The notes under the pieces are model-generated. The model was not told the DNA's origin, made no database searches, and saw only the letters and a list, made by a program, of their open reading frames with translations. A DNA stretch of 64,000 nt, taken from positions 20,956,566 to 21,020,565 of the forward strand of contig CM064875.1 in the NCBI GenBank assembly GCA_032719365.1. The letters run 5' to 3'. A program made the position numbers and the translations under genes. Below, one piece after another: positions 24,424 through 36,136 of the stretch (position 1 is the stretch's first letter; every line of letters begins with the position of its first letter). Source of the DNA: Prinsepia uniflora (Eukaryota > Streptophyta > Magnoliopsida > Rosales > Rosaceae).

Positions 24424-26784
24424 TGTTAGGACCCGCCCCAAATCCCCTGAGATTAACGTGGGACGTGCCTGATCCCGTCTGGCACGAAGTGTCAGACCAG
24501 GGAAGTTCTGTCCTTAGCCCAACCGGGACTGCCAGTGAGTGCTAGGATCCGGAGGAGGAATGTGATGTCTCGGTCTCTGCTACAGCCCGCATCCGCGATC
24601 AACCTGAAGGGAATTCAAAACATCAAAACTGTGAATGGACAAAACAAATAATTTATAAAAATATTTTTACAAAAATACCTTTATACCCTTCACTAAAAAG
24701 TATGCATGCATTCGAAAAACCATTTCTCAAACATAGGACAAGGGGCCTTGGCCCAAAATCCAAAATAAGGAACCCAGAACGAGTCTTCTTCAAATCATGA
24801 AACACAGGGTCTCAGCCCAAATCCGATACACGTGGGTCTCAGCCCAAAACGATCTCAGTGAAAACCCATCCAAACATATATATATAACCCATCCTCGGCA
24901 CCTCATGTGCCCAAATCAATAACCCGTCACGATATACCTCTAAGTGTGCACACTACTCGGTGTCTCACTCCGAGTCTACCCCCAGGATCTACGACGTCTG
25001 GAGGACGGTCTACGGACCCAGTCCGAGATTACACCATATCTCATCACTCCTGGAATGTGCTTCCTCTTGGAGTCACTCATTCCAGGCAGTGGATTGTGAC
25101 ACTCCAGGACCAATGACGTCTGGAGGAGACCAATATACTCATAAAGGTGGGTATATACATACTAGTATGGAAAACCACAAATGGGACTCACGCTCGATGC
25201 CACAATTCAACTGAGCCTCAAGCTCGAACTCATGACTCAACTGGGCCTCTAGCACGAACTCACAATCAACGGGGCATCAAACCCGATATCTTAGGGTCAG
25301 TCACGATTTTGATCATAGTGATGCGTGCAACCATTAGTGCAGGACCGCTCTAAATCCTGGTATGTCGCCGTGAACATATCACTGCCGCAACCACCTCTAG
25401 ATCATAGTGCACAAGTCACCGATCGCTCTCCGATACCGCCAACACTTCGAAGTCGAGCCTCTAGTGGCTGCTCGACAACGACACGTGCAACGTGACCTCT
25501 CCTGAGGGAACACATCCCCAGTCCGGAGGCGAGCGTCACGTCGTCCGTCGCCGTGCACACAGCACCCGTCACGACCACTATTCAGACCCGTAGGTCATCA
25601 ATAGGGCTACATGCTCGAGTCAAAACCAAGACCAAATGGGTCGTTTTATCTTTCAAAATCATTCTTTTAAAAATGAAACCATAAACGCGTATAAGCACGT
25701 ATAAAACCCAAAAATCTCGAAATACGTGCCAATACATAAACACACACAAATGCACTCATGGCATCACCAAACATGCATTAAAACACTTATAAAACATTTA
25801 TGCATGCATCGATTCATAAAAGAAAGTCCACTCACAGACTGTCTGAGTTGCCGCCTCGATACGCGTGTTGTACGCCTTCCCGGGTCAATCACCATCTCTG
25901 TGGTTCCCAAACCTGTCCAAATCACTATAAAGGGTTACTAACTACTTACTTAACCCCTTACTAAAGCCCCTTAATTTTTTGGGATTTTTAACTATTTTTA
26001 AACGCGATCCTAAACCTTCATACAGCCCGAACTATATCGAGACGATGTCTGATCGACTCGAAACGAGTCTCAAAATGTTCGTTACATCGAATAGATGATT
26101 TCACGTGTTGGAAGTTTCCCTAAAAACTTCCCCACGCGCCGTCACGGGTTTCCAGATGGCCCTGCATGTGGGCTTCACGCGCCTGCAGAGGGTCATCCGT
26201 GTCGGGTCCGATCGAGCGGTCCAGTTCGGTCACTATAATCCGGTCCAGCCCCATAACTTGGTCAATTTTCATCCTTTTTCCTCCAATCCAATTCCATTCT
26301 TCCTATTTCGATCCTAGGAACCTAATGGTGTGATCAAAACGCCGAAAAACCCACAAAACCTCAACGGTTCAAGAACTCCCTTCACGGCCCAATTTTCCAG
26401 TTTTCTCCCTGGGTTCCTCATCCATGGGGCCTGTCCTAAAAATCTGGGCCCACTTAATGCCAAATGGCATCTGTCTCGAAAAAAGTGCAATCGTTTGTTC
26501 GAACTTCCGTGAATCGTAACTTCTCCATCGAACGTCCGAATTCGACGTACCTGCTGCTAATGGATTCATAGCGACGCGATCTACGTAACGGTCCTCGGCC
26601 CTCGGCCCTCGGCCATCGAACCTTCCGGGATCTGCCTGACGCGATCTACGTAACGGTCTTTGTTCAAGGGCAAAATCATAATTTTGCTTTGAACGTCCGC
26701 TAATCTTCAGCTAATTCCTGGTTAGCCTCGCTAATCCGTCATTAATCTCTAATTAATCCTTAAAATTAGGGATGAGTCATTACA
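24424..26784 (-). repeat. LARD2 LTR, right copy (5' LTR), with internal deletion
   Basis: 2361 bp. It follows the left copy to about 26418, then jumps over about 0.36 kb present in the left copy. The junction shares only TCA between the two break sides. Short extra repeats of a TACGTAACGGTC-type segment occur near 26580-26655. Confidence 0.92.
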
Positions 26785-28548
26785 ATAGCCATACTGCCTT
26801 GGAAATTATATTTTGATGGGTCTAAGACCAAAGATTCCGCTAGGACGGGAGTATGCTTGATCGACCCGGAAGGGCTCGCTCACCAGTTCTCTTTCAATTG
26901 GATTGGAAAATATAACTAACAATCTAGCGGAGTACGAGGCGTTGATCATCGGAATGGAGATACTAATCGAAATGGGAGCACGATAAGTCGAAATCTATGG
27001 TGATTTAGAGTTAGTAGTCAATCAGATAACAGGGATCTACACATGTCGGAACTTATGTTTGGCTAATTACTACTCCACTATGACGTCACTCGCTTCAAAA
27101 TTCCTTGAACTGATTTTCGAACATATAACTCGGGAGGAAAACTTGGCGAAAAACGTGATGGCCCAAGTCGGATCTGGAGTCATGTTCCAAGAAGGGCAAT
27201 TTGAAAAAATAATTAGGGGTGGAAAAGAGGTCTCTGCCCTCCATATTGGAGAGGGATTCCAAGTTGGAGATCATGGATGTTGAGGTAGAGCCCGAAGATT
27301 GGAAGGCCCATTTATTAAGTATCTAAAGTATCTAAAGTATCCTTCCTACGAAGACATGAGTTTTAGAAATAAAGCGTGCCACTACACCATATGGGGACCT
27401 GATCTCATGAGGAAGAATTATGATGGTACCCTATCGTGGTGTATTGGACCTAAAGAAACAATGGTAGTAATGGGGGAGGTACATGAAGGAGTGTGTGGAG
27501 CACATTAGGTACAATCAAAGATGAAATGGCTAATACGATGACATGGATATTTTTGTCCAGACATCCAATCGGATTGTCATGCGTATGCTAAAGGGTGTGA
27601 TGCATGCCAAAGACATGCTCCATTCCAGCATGCACCTGTTGTTCCCCTTAACCCCGTGGTTAAGCCTTGGCCATTTCAAGGATAGGCGATCAATTTCATT
27701 AGAAAGATATTCCCAAAATCCTCGATAAAGCATTTTTACATCGTGGCAGCCACGGATTACTTCACCAAATGGGTGGAAACTACGGCTCTCAAACAAATCA
27801 CCAAACGCAAGTTGGTAAAGTTCTTAAAAGATAACATCATGCACAGGTTTAGGATACCCGAGACCATCATCACCGATCGTGGGACATCTTTCATATCTCG
27901 AGAGTTACAAGAATTTGGGGCTCAATTCTTAATCAAATTTGTTCAGTCCAGTCCTTATTATCCTCAGGCTAATGGCTAGGCAGAATCAAGGAACAAGAGC
28001 ATTCCCACTATCCTAAAGAAAATGCTTGGGGATTATCCCATGAATTGGCACAAGCAATTGATCTACACGTTATGGTCATATCAGACATCAAAATGCGGGG
28101 CAATCGAAGCGTCTCCTGTTGATCTCTTTTACGGTCGATACTTGATGCTCCTAGTTGAGATGAAAATCAACTCATTGTGGCTGTGACATGAATATGATAT
28201 AGACTCCAAGGAGTACACTCAGGCCATGTGTTATGAGTTAGAAGAATTTGACCAGAAAAGAATAGACACTTTGAACATAATCATGGCCAACAAAGTAGCG
28301 GTTGCAAGAGCTTACAACAAGAGAGTGAAGGGGAAGGCTTTCCAAGAAGGTGATCTCATATGGAAAATAGTATTGCCATTAGTAACACCAATTCTCGAAA
28401 AAGGAAAATGGAGTCCAACTTGGAAAGGACCCCTTATCGTTCACAAGGTGAATGGGAAAGGCTCTTACTATTTGAGAGATGATGAGGGTGTGGTGGACAA
28501 GAATCCTACCAATGCCCGTTACATGAAAAAATATTACCCTACACTCTA
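26785..28548 (+). pseudogene. pol: Degraded pol, part 3: archaeal-like RNase H and integrase
   Basis: The first part reads WKLYFDGSKTKDSARTGVCL and later GDLELVVNQITG. It is an additional RNase H domain of the type found only in Tat/Ogre elements among plant Gypsy. Integrase follows: CDACQRHAPF near 27598 is the second half of its HHCC zinc finger. Next come AATDYFTKWVETTALKQITK with the first catalytic Asp, and IITDRGTSF with the second. A stop replaces the residue after PQANG, and AESRNKSIPTILKK carries the catalytic Glu. The end (28226-28548) has VKGKAFQEGDLIWK, LEKGKWSPTWKGPLIV and YYLRDDEG, the usual C-terminal core. Stops near 26916, 27281, 27505, 27977 and 28184 make it non-functional. 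Confidence 0.87.
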
Positions 28549-29003
28549 GGATCTTGAGAGCAGGGTGATTGGTTGAAACATCACAAAATACAAAGTACAT
28601 TTGCTTCCAGAGCAAGTTCATTTCAAGGAAAAGTTACGAACAACTGGCAAAAGCCCACCATATAAGGCTATATTACAATGGCCACTTGAAGGGCCATCAA
28701 ATAATGGATGGAATCTTGAAAAATCTGTTTAGCGGGAGGTGGATGGACCTACAGTCACGTTGAAACGAGCCCGTTTCACCATTTAAGCAGTCATTTTCTC
28801 CTCGGACCAACCGTCGGGGTGGGAATGACCTGCAATGTGGGCTATGTACTCGTTGTCATAGCCATTCTTAAAAGCAACATGTGATATGGTTTCGATGTGG
28901 CGATCTCGGGCCTTCACCATCTCCAGTAGTTTAGAAATTCGGGATTTGAGTACAGTGTGCTCCCCCTGAGCTTACTGAAGCTCCAAGCATCTCTTTTGGT
29001 AAT
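28549..29003 (+). other. Post-pol region of the old Tat element
   Basis: Sequence after the last pol remnant and before the next element. No plus-strand domain is seen. On the minus strand short pieces look like a coiled coil, but they are too broken to call. The 3' LTR expected here was not found. Element 4 begins at 29004 and may have replaced it. Confidence 0.4.
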
Positions 29004-30896
29004 TGATAACGCACAAACTACACATTAAATTAAACACGTAATTTGAGTATTATGCAATTTAAACCCTTTCTGTGTAGATGTAGTATTGGTAAATAGGGAT
29101 CGTTCTTAACTGGAGAAATTAGGGAACATTAATAATATGTTAGTGAGAAAGAATAATGAATATTCAAAGAATTAAATAATAAATGAATAAATGAGTTAAA
29201 TAATTAAATAATTAAAGAATAAAGAATTAAATGAGGGGTTTGTAAAGATTATAATCATAAAATAAAGAAAACAAGTAAAAACAATTAAGAACTTAATTCT
29301 ACTTCTACTTTAACCTTTGCATAAGTGAATTTTCTTCAAACACATATTTTTACCAACACTCTAACATTTTGCTCATGTTGAACCAATCCCGGAATTCTAC
29401 CTTCACCATCTTAATTACATGCATACATTTTTCAATATAATAAATGCACCGAACAACGGTTATAAACACTTATAATACGATTCACCTTACGTTATTGATT
29501 TCAATTTGCGTCAAACATTTAAATCTCTTTAACCCTATTCTAAGTGCACCGAACAGCGGTCATAAACACTTAGCGTTAAATTGAAGGTTAAGCGCTAAAA
29601 CATATGAAGTAAATGAAATGTAAAAAGTAAAGCACATGGAGATTGTATTCACATTTACAAATGTTAGAAAGAAAATACCAACACATATATTGAAATATAA
29701 ATAAAACCGGAAAAATAACTAGAGTTTAAGAAAATGGAGAAAAGTTACACTTTTAGAACCCAAGAACAGCTTGTGATTCCGAAAGTGGATAGAAACAATG
29801 AAATGTTATCCTTAAATTCTCTGAACAGCATAAGGAAATTTATGAAGATAGAGGAATAAACATAAGAATGTGGACTTAAACTATAGAATTATTTCGGAAA
29901 TATTCGGTCTAAATATTTCTTAAGGAAAGCATAAAAATGTGTTTAAGAGCTCTCAAAGAAAAGTCACAAGAACAAAGTTAAGAAGAAATGAAATTAAGAA
30001 AAAAAAATGTAAAACATAAATTAAAAATAAGAATTAAAAAAAGCTAATTAATAAGAAAATCTACAAGAAGTTACAAATGGTCCCAAAAATAAAGAAAAAA
30101 TAGAGATAAGATGAGCTAAAAGAAGAGAGAGAAAATAGACAAAAGGGGACCTTCGACAAATGAAATGGTCTCCCTATTTATAGAGGGAGTGCCAAAATCC
30201 AAATAAAAAAATACAAAAATAAAATATAAAAATATAATAATGAATAATGGTGAAAATGATGATTAGTGATTAAATTAGGGATGGTTTGGGCTGAAAAATG
30301 GATGAAAAGGTGGGCAGTTGGAATAGTTGTGTGCATGAAATGGGTTGCACAGGGAGCTGCTGAAAATCAATCATTGATTTTGGTGGCAGGTGGCTGACCG
30401 AAAGTGGGTGGAGTTGGTGAGGAGCAGCTGAAGAGATCATTACGGATTCGGCGTCTAATGCGCTGAACTGGTAGGTTGAAATGGTGCACGGGCGCCGAAC
30501 TACCGAAGGGAGACTTGGTAATCACTTGCCGATCGCATTGCTGGGTCGGAAAGGGAAATGGTTCGCATGTGGGCTGGGCTCCGATCAGCTGGGCTGGGCC
30601 AATTGGGCTGCGCGAATTTTTCAAATTAATATAATTCTTGGCTGCGTGAATTGGGCCTTTGCAAATGGATTTTCAAATTAATATAATTCCACCAAATTTT
30701 TTCCATAATTTCTTCGTTCGAACTCCGATCGGGACGATTCTTTCGTCAAAACGCTCTAAATATCAAGCTTTATTTATTTCTACAAAAATCTCACAAAATA
30801 TATTATTTTTCTCTAATTATTTATTATTTTAATATTAAAAGTTAAGTATAAAGGGTTTAAAATAATATAAACTAATGCTTAGTTAACGACCTATCA
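29004..30896 (-). repeat. Element 4 LTR, left copy (complete, 1893 bp)
   Basis: Begins TGATAAC and ends CTATCA on the plus strand. A minus-strand TATA box (TATAAATAG) lies at 30174-30182. It is very AT-rich and has no coding content. Confidence 0.85.
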
Positions 30897-30900
30897 AGTA

Positions 30901-30916
30901 CCCCCCCCCCCCCCCC
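30901..30916. repeat. Run of 16 C residues (polypurine tract on minus strand)
   Basis: Sixteen consecutive C bases just outside the LTR terminal CA. On the minus strand this is a G-run followed by TACT and the LTR start TGATAGG, as expected for the polypurine tract of element 4. Homopolymer length is prone to sequencing and assembly error. Confidence 0.8.
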
Positions 30917-32764
30917 AACTTAACCTTTGTTAGTCCCTAGCAAATACTAAAGTTAAACTACGAATTCAAAACAAATAAACTCTTAACCATTTATCTCAAA
31001 ATTTCATTATTATCATGGCATAAAAGATTTTCACTTAAAACATTTAAGCTTATGGAATTCAAGAGTTAATACATGGTAACAAAATGTTTCAACAAGTAAG
31101 ATCATGAGTAAATATGGTGAAGTGGATCTCATCATGCATAAGACAAGTATGAATCAACTCACAAGGATATACACTCATGAATTCCCTCAATTTGTTAGGA
31201 TTTGTGTTTCCACTCAAAGTATGTGAGAAAAAGCTCACATAATAGAAATGAAGTATTTTTGCAAAATCTCAAACAAACACCTCATGATAAAAATTAAACA
31301 TACTTGCACAAATAAACCAAAATCATAAGTTTACTCATGTGATTGACTCAACTCATCAAAATTTACCATCTTAAGGATCATAAGGTCTTTACGAAGGTTG
31401 TAATGGGGCTAAGTTTAGAGGCAAGGAATATATAGAATAAGTGGTGCTCAAATTCTTTCCAAGACTCAATAGACTCCCAAAATAAAAAATAGCTTTCTGA
31501 CCTTAGTGCACTGATATCATGAATTCGTCCCTTCGAACATAGGCCTAATTTCATCATGTTGGGCCTCGAATTCATTCTTTGTGTTGGATTTATGAATGTA
31601 AAGGAGTTAACTCAAACATTACATAATCAAACCTTATTACCTTGATAGATTCTCAACTTTTTTTTTTCATTTTTTTGCCATTATTTTTATTATTTTTTTT
31701 TCATATATCAGGGTAATAACATATGTCAATAATACAACAATATTTGAGTAAGTAAATTCACATAATACACATAAAAATCTTCAAAACATCATCATTTTTT
31801 TTCTTCACACTATCTTCATGTCTTCAACCGAGTCATTGGAATAAGGGTAAATGATGTCTATACTAAGCTCAAGTGTTTAGATAATCGTGGTGATGAAAGA
31901 AAGGCTTAAATGTTGGCTCAAAGGGGTTAAAACTAAGGGGGTAGCAACTTGTGCGCACAAAATAGGGAACATGGATGTTGAATTTATGGTGTTAACCCTA
32001 ATGCCTTAATCATGTCCAAAATCAGAGAGTTTATTGACATAAAAGTTTTGAAAATCACATAGAATAAGTTCTAGTACTCTAGAGTTCATTAAAATCTATG
32101 CCAAGCAGTTATGAGGCATACGTATATCAATTTAAACAAAGAACTTATGAATCACTCATCAAAGAAGTATATAAAGTTCTAAAGCTCACATAAGGTTCAA
32201 ATGATTCATACTTATTTTAACATGCTCGTTTATGTACCAATTTACATGCATTATCTACAAGTTATAACACTTAATCACAAAGTATTAACAAACAAATTCA
32301 AGTTGTAGTGATCATCTTTATAACCATAACATATTCATTTCCGTTCATTTATATCATTGACAAGTTAAAAGGCAACTTAATACTCATAAAAACAATAAAT
32401 TAAAACAAAAAGACTCAATAAAGCAATAAAAACAAATTAAAATTTTTTGATTTTTGATTTTTTTGAATAGTTTTTTTTTGAATAATTTTTATAAAACAAT
32501 TTTGTTGGACATTTAAAATTGTAAACCATTCCCCCACACTTAAATTCTACATTGTCCTCAATGTACGCAAATATGATGTAAATAAATATAGAATCAAAGT
32601 AAGAAAGAAGATTTACGAAAATAAAGCAAGAAAACAATGAATAAACAAAATAAAGGAGAGTGAATGGTAGAAAGATAGCAAATCTGCGTTGATGACTCCT
32701 TCACATCCCCGGAACACATTGGGCTGCCTCCCAACAAGCGCTTGAAGTTTAACGTCTATCTAGC

Positions 32765-32960
32765 CTAGACAGAGATGCAAGTTAGTTAGTCAAAGATGCA
32801 TGTTTGTCAAGAATGCAAGTTAGATATGCCAATTTAAGTTAAGGATGCAATTTGAGTTTGAGATGCAAGTTAGATTAAAGATGCAATGTAAGTTAGAATG
32901 AAATATGCAAGTAGTTAAACTAAAGATGCAAGTTAAAGTTGTTATGACAAGTAATGTAAG
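32765..32960 (+). repeat. Degenerate 13-17-bp repeats (AGATGCAAGTTAG type)
   Basis: About ten imperfect copies of AGATGCAAGTTAG with variable short spacers. They lie inside element 4 between the pol-end landmark and the right LTR. No coding role is apparent. Confidence 0.65.
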
Positions 32961-33409
32961 TTAAGATATAAACAAATGTAAAAAGATATAAACAATATTT
33001 ACATTTCGGGGGAAGTCAAAGATATATATGGTTCACATAACTTCAAAGTTTAGATGAAGACTTATGCGTCCGTGCGGCCCAAGTAAATAGCTTGGATTAA
33101 TTCAACTGTTTGGGCAAGTTCAAATGTGACCAGGTTAGAAAGAATAAACATAAGAGACAGGGCTAGTTTCAAGACATCTCGAGGCTTAAACTCCATTGAT
33201 GTCCCTTTCTCAAGCCCAAAACCCGTTATGAGTACTGTCTCATGTCCTGGACATCACCCTCGAAAATTTCTTACTCCAGAGGAATTAAGATAACTCAAGT
33301 GTTAACAATCACCGTAGGTGAAAGTTAATAAAAGAGAATTCACCTATTCCATTAAAGATCAAAATCTAAACTCTGAAACACAAGTGATCTACATATAGCC
33401 GAAATTAAT

Positions 33410-33948
33410 GCATGAATGCAAGAATTATTTACAAGTATGTTTTTATGCACAATTTACAAGTATAACATGACAATTTATATATGAACAATTTATACAAGTA
33501 TGGACAATTTATTCACAAGTATGGTTTCATGCACAAGTAATGATATTTACAAAACAATTTCACATTAACAAACTAATATATGTACAAGATTTATTTATAA
33601 ATTTATATTTACCCTAACACAAAGTTAAGATAAGAATTGTTTTTTTTCGTTTTTTTTAATTGAGGAAAAAGACAAACTTAAATAAATACATGAACGCATA
33701 AATAAAATAAATGTAAACAAGTAATATAAAAATTATTAACTAGTATAAACAAAAAAGTAAGAACAAATATGTACAAATATGAACAAGTAAAAATAAATAA
33801 ATAAAAATTATGCACAAATATGAATGAACACTATGAAATATAAAAGTTATGAATAATTTATGAACAAGTATGAAAGTAAGAATAATTATACACAAGTATG
33901 AACAAGTATGTACAATTATGAATAAAGTATGAACAAGTATAACAAAAA
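33410..33948 (+). repeat. Degenerate ACAAGTATGA-type repeats beside element 4 right LTR
   Basis: Many imperfect copies of a 9-12-bp unit around ACAAGTATGA and ACAATTTA, reaching to within a few bases of the right LTR. They occupy the position where the primer-binding site should be. Confidence 0.65.
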
Positions 33949-33949
33949 T

Positions 33950-35273
33950 TGATAACGTCCAAACTACACATTAAATTAAACACGTAATTTGAGTATTATG
34001 CTATTTAAACCCTTTTTGTGTAGATGTAGTATTGGTAAATAGGGATCGTTCTTAACCGGAGAAATTAGGGAACATTAATAATTTGTTAGTGAGAAAGAAT
34101 CATGAATAATCAAAGAATAAAATAATAAATGAAATAATGAATAAATGAATTAAATAATTAAATAATTAAAGAATTAAAGAATAAATAATTAAATGGGGGG
34201 TTTGTAAAGATTGTAATCATAAAATAAAGCAAACAAGTAAAAACAATTAAGAACTTAATTCTACTTCTACTTTAACCTTTGCGTAAGTGAACTTTCTTCA
34301 AACACATATTTTTACCAACACTCTAACATTTTACTCATATTGAATCAATCCCGAAATTCTACATTCATCATCTTAATTACATGCATAAATTTTTCAATAT
34401 TATAAATGTACCGAACAGCGGTCATAAACACTTATAATACGATTCACCTTACGTTATTGATTTCAATGTGCGTCAAACATTTAAATTTCTTCAACCCTAT
34501 TCTAAGTGCACCGAACAGCGGTCATAAACACTTAGCGTTAAATTGAAGTTTAGGAGCTAAAACATATGAAGTAAATAAAATTCAAAAAGTAAAATACATG
34601 GAGATTGTATTCACATTTACAAATGTCAGAAAGAAAATACCAACACATATATTGAAATATAAATAAAACCGAAAAAATAACTAGAGTTTAAGAAAATGGA
34701 GAAAAGTTACACTTTCGGAACCCAAGAACAGCTTGTGATTCCGAAAGTGGATGGAAACAATGAAATGTTATCCATAAAATTCTCTGAACAACAGAAGGAA
34801 TTTTATGAAAATGGAGGAATAAAGATAAGAATGTGGACTTAAATTATAGAATTATTTCGGAAATATTCGGCCTAAGTATTTCTTAAGGAAAGCATAAAAA
34901 TGTGTTTAAGAGCTCTCAAAGAAAAGTCACAAGAACAAAGTTAAGAAGAAATAAAATTAAGAAACAAAATGTAAAACATAAATTAAAAACAAGAATTAAA
35001 AGAAAGCTAATTAATAAGAAAATCTACAAGAAGTTACAAATGGTCCCAAAAATAAAGAACAAAATAGAGATAAGATGGGCTAAAAGAAGAGAGAAAAAAT
35101 AGACAAAAGGTGACCTTTGACAAATGAAATGGCCTCCCTATTTATAGAGGGAGTGCCAAAATCCAAATAAAAAAATACAAAAATAAAATATAAAAACATA
35201 ATAATGAACAATGATGAAAAATGATGTTTAATGATGAAATTGGGGATGGTTTGGGCTGAAAAATGACTGAAAA
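33950..35273 (-). repeat. Element 4 LTR, right copy, truncated
   Basis: Collinear with 29004-30270 of the left LTR, with scattered differences. A minus-strand TATA box (TATAAATAG) lies at 35138-35146. Homology stops at about 35273, and the remaining ~0.6 kb of the LTR is missing. Confidence 0.85.
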
Positions 35274-36136
35274 TATTGGATATTAGTTATATAAGAAAGG
35301 TTATGCTGACTTGAAGTCAAGAAAGATACTCTAACTATTTTATGTCGAGGAAAATTAGAAGGGTGTACGCATTCGTGAGTTAGTATTACTTACTTTGTGT
35401 AGTATTTTAAGTAAGTAAATGTTTATCGGTATTTGTGATGCATGAAATGTGGAAATTGATTTTGTGAATGGAATTTTCTTTTGAATTTATGCGTACGTAC
35501 CCGAGTATTTTATTGGCCTTCTACGTGTTTTCGTGATTGGTTGAAACCTTTTATAACTTTTGATGATTGGTTGAATATTAAAAATTGATTGGTTGAATAT
35601 TAAAAATATATTACGAGGAAATTGGGTATTAAAAGTCCTCGCTTATTACTAAGTTTCGAAAAATGGTTTTATACGATATTGGTTATAGCCTGATTATGTG
35701 GCGTAATTGTGAACGTTTTGAATTGACTATCATGATGATTGTCGTATGCCTTTGTGCGATTATTAATGATTTACATGTCGGTGGTTGTGGCCTCTAATGT
35801 TTGAGATATATGACATGAGACTATATGATATTAGACTATGATAAAGTATCATTTAATCTCCGATTATTTTTGGATGCTTTGTGTAGTCTTTCAAGTTCAG
35901 TTTTCAAATAATGTTCTGGTTATGGGATTGATTTGAATAGGATTTATGGTCTATTGTAGGGAAGTTATGTTAATGGCATGTTTCAGGAGACTAGTGCCTA
36001 AGTTGTGGTTCTGGGCTTAAACTGTAATTCTGATCGAGGTTCTAGTTGATGTTGTTGATAGGTGATATGGATGCAAACTTTATGTATACATGGTCTGTGT
36101 TGATATTTTTGGATGTTGAACCTTTGATACATGACT
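35274..36136 (+). other. Degraded sequence resembling part of the 37022 LTR family
   Basis: No gene. Short phrases recur in the LTR to the right. TATTTGTGATGCATGAAATG at about 35430 resembles 39675-39695, and ATTGGTTATAGCCTGATTATG at about 35680 resembles 50211-50231. This suggests the rest of a 5' LTR or interior from the element whose 3' LTR starts at 37022. A 22-bp tandem duplication (GATTGGTTGAATATTAAAAA) lies at about 35564-35607. Confidence 0.4.

Larger units (their letters stand above)
18478..26784 (-). mobile_element. LARD2: older 8.3-kb non-coding LTR retrotransposon nested in the RNase H linker
   Basis: LTRs at 18478-21225 and 24424-26784 flank an interior of about 3.2 kb. The TSD ATAGC is present at 18473-18477 and 26785-26789. 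In the minus direction the LTR starts TGTAACGA or TGTAATGA and ends CCTAACA. The primer site TGGTATCAGAGC is at 24409-24420, and the polypurine tract AAGGAGGGAAG is at 21228-21238. No gag or pol segment is readable. The LTRs differ at about a tenth of sites in their first 135 bases, and the right copy has lost about 0.36 kb, so this is clearly older than LARD1. It is related to LARD1 in termini, palindrome modules and short interior patches, but it is a separate family. Confidence 0.92.
3160..29003 (+). mobile_element. Old Tat/Ogre-lineage Ty3/Gypsy retrotransposon, degraded and interrupted twice
   Basis: Gag, reverse transcriptase, RNase H, a second archaeal-like RNase H and integrase remnants lie in that order on the plus strand. 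This order, with the extra RNase H between RNase H and integrase, is diagnostic of the plant Tat/Ogre lineage. All frames carry stops and shifts. Two LARD-type elements interrupt it, at 8629-18200 and 18478-26784. Removing them and one TSD copy each joins the RNase H reading logically. A likely LTR tail and primer-site position fall near 3880-3910 (ATTGGCGCTC follows). The left limit is approximate. No matching 3' LTR was found, because the right end is overrun by another element at 29004. Confidence 0.75.
30897..33949 (-). other. Element 4 interior: pol-less, with 3' UTR-like landmarks and degenerate repeats
   Basis: AT-rich sequence with no open frame above about 67 codons and no protein motif. 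Landmarks of a plant Gypsy pol end and 3' UTR lie at about 32523-32760. The part between these and the right LTR, where gag and most of pol should be, is only about 1.2 kb and consists largely of short imperfect repeats. The coding region has therefore been deleted or replaced. Confidence 0.6.
29004..35273 (-). mobile_element. Old Gypsy-like LTR element (element 4), interior mostly repeats, right LTR truncated
   Basis: Direct repeats at 29004-30896 and 33950-about 35273 are clearly LTR copies of one another, with matching TATA boxes. In the minus direction the LTR runs TGATAGGTCG...GTTATCA. A C-rich run at 30901-30916 next to it is the polypurine tract on the minus strand. The interior contains minus-strand phrases common at the 3' end of plant Athila/Tat elements: ATTGAGGACAATGTAGA followed by a GTGTGGGGG tract (about 32523-32565), and GCGCTTGTTGGGAGGCAGCC (about 32726-32745). 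No gag or pol domain remains. No primer site was recognised beside the right LTR. The right LTR has lost about 0.6 kb of its end, so no TSD can be checked. Confidence 0.75.
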
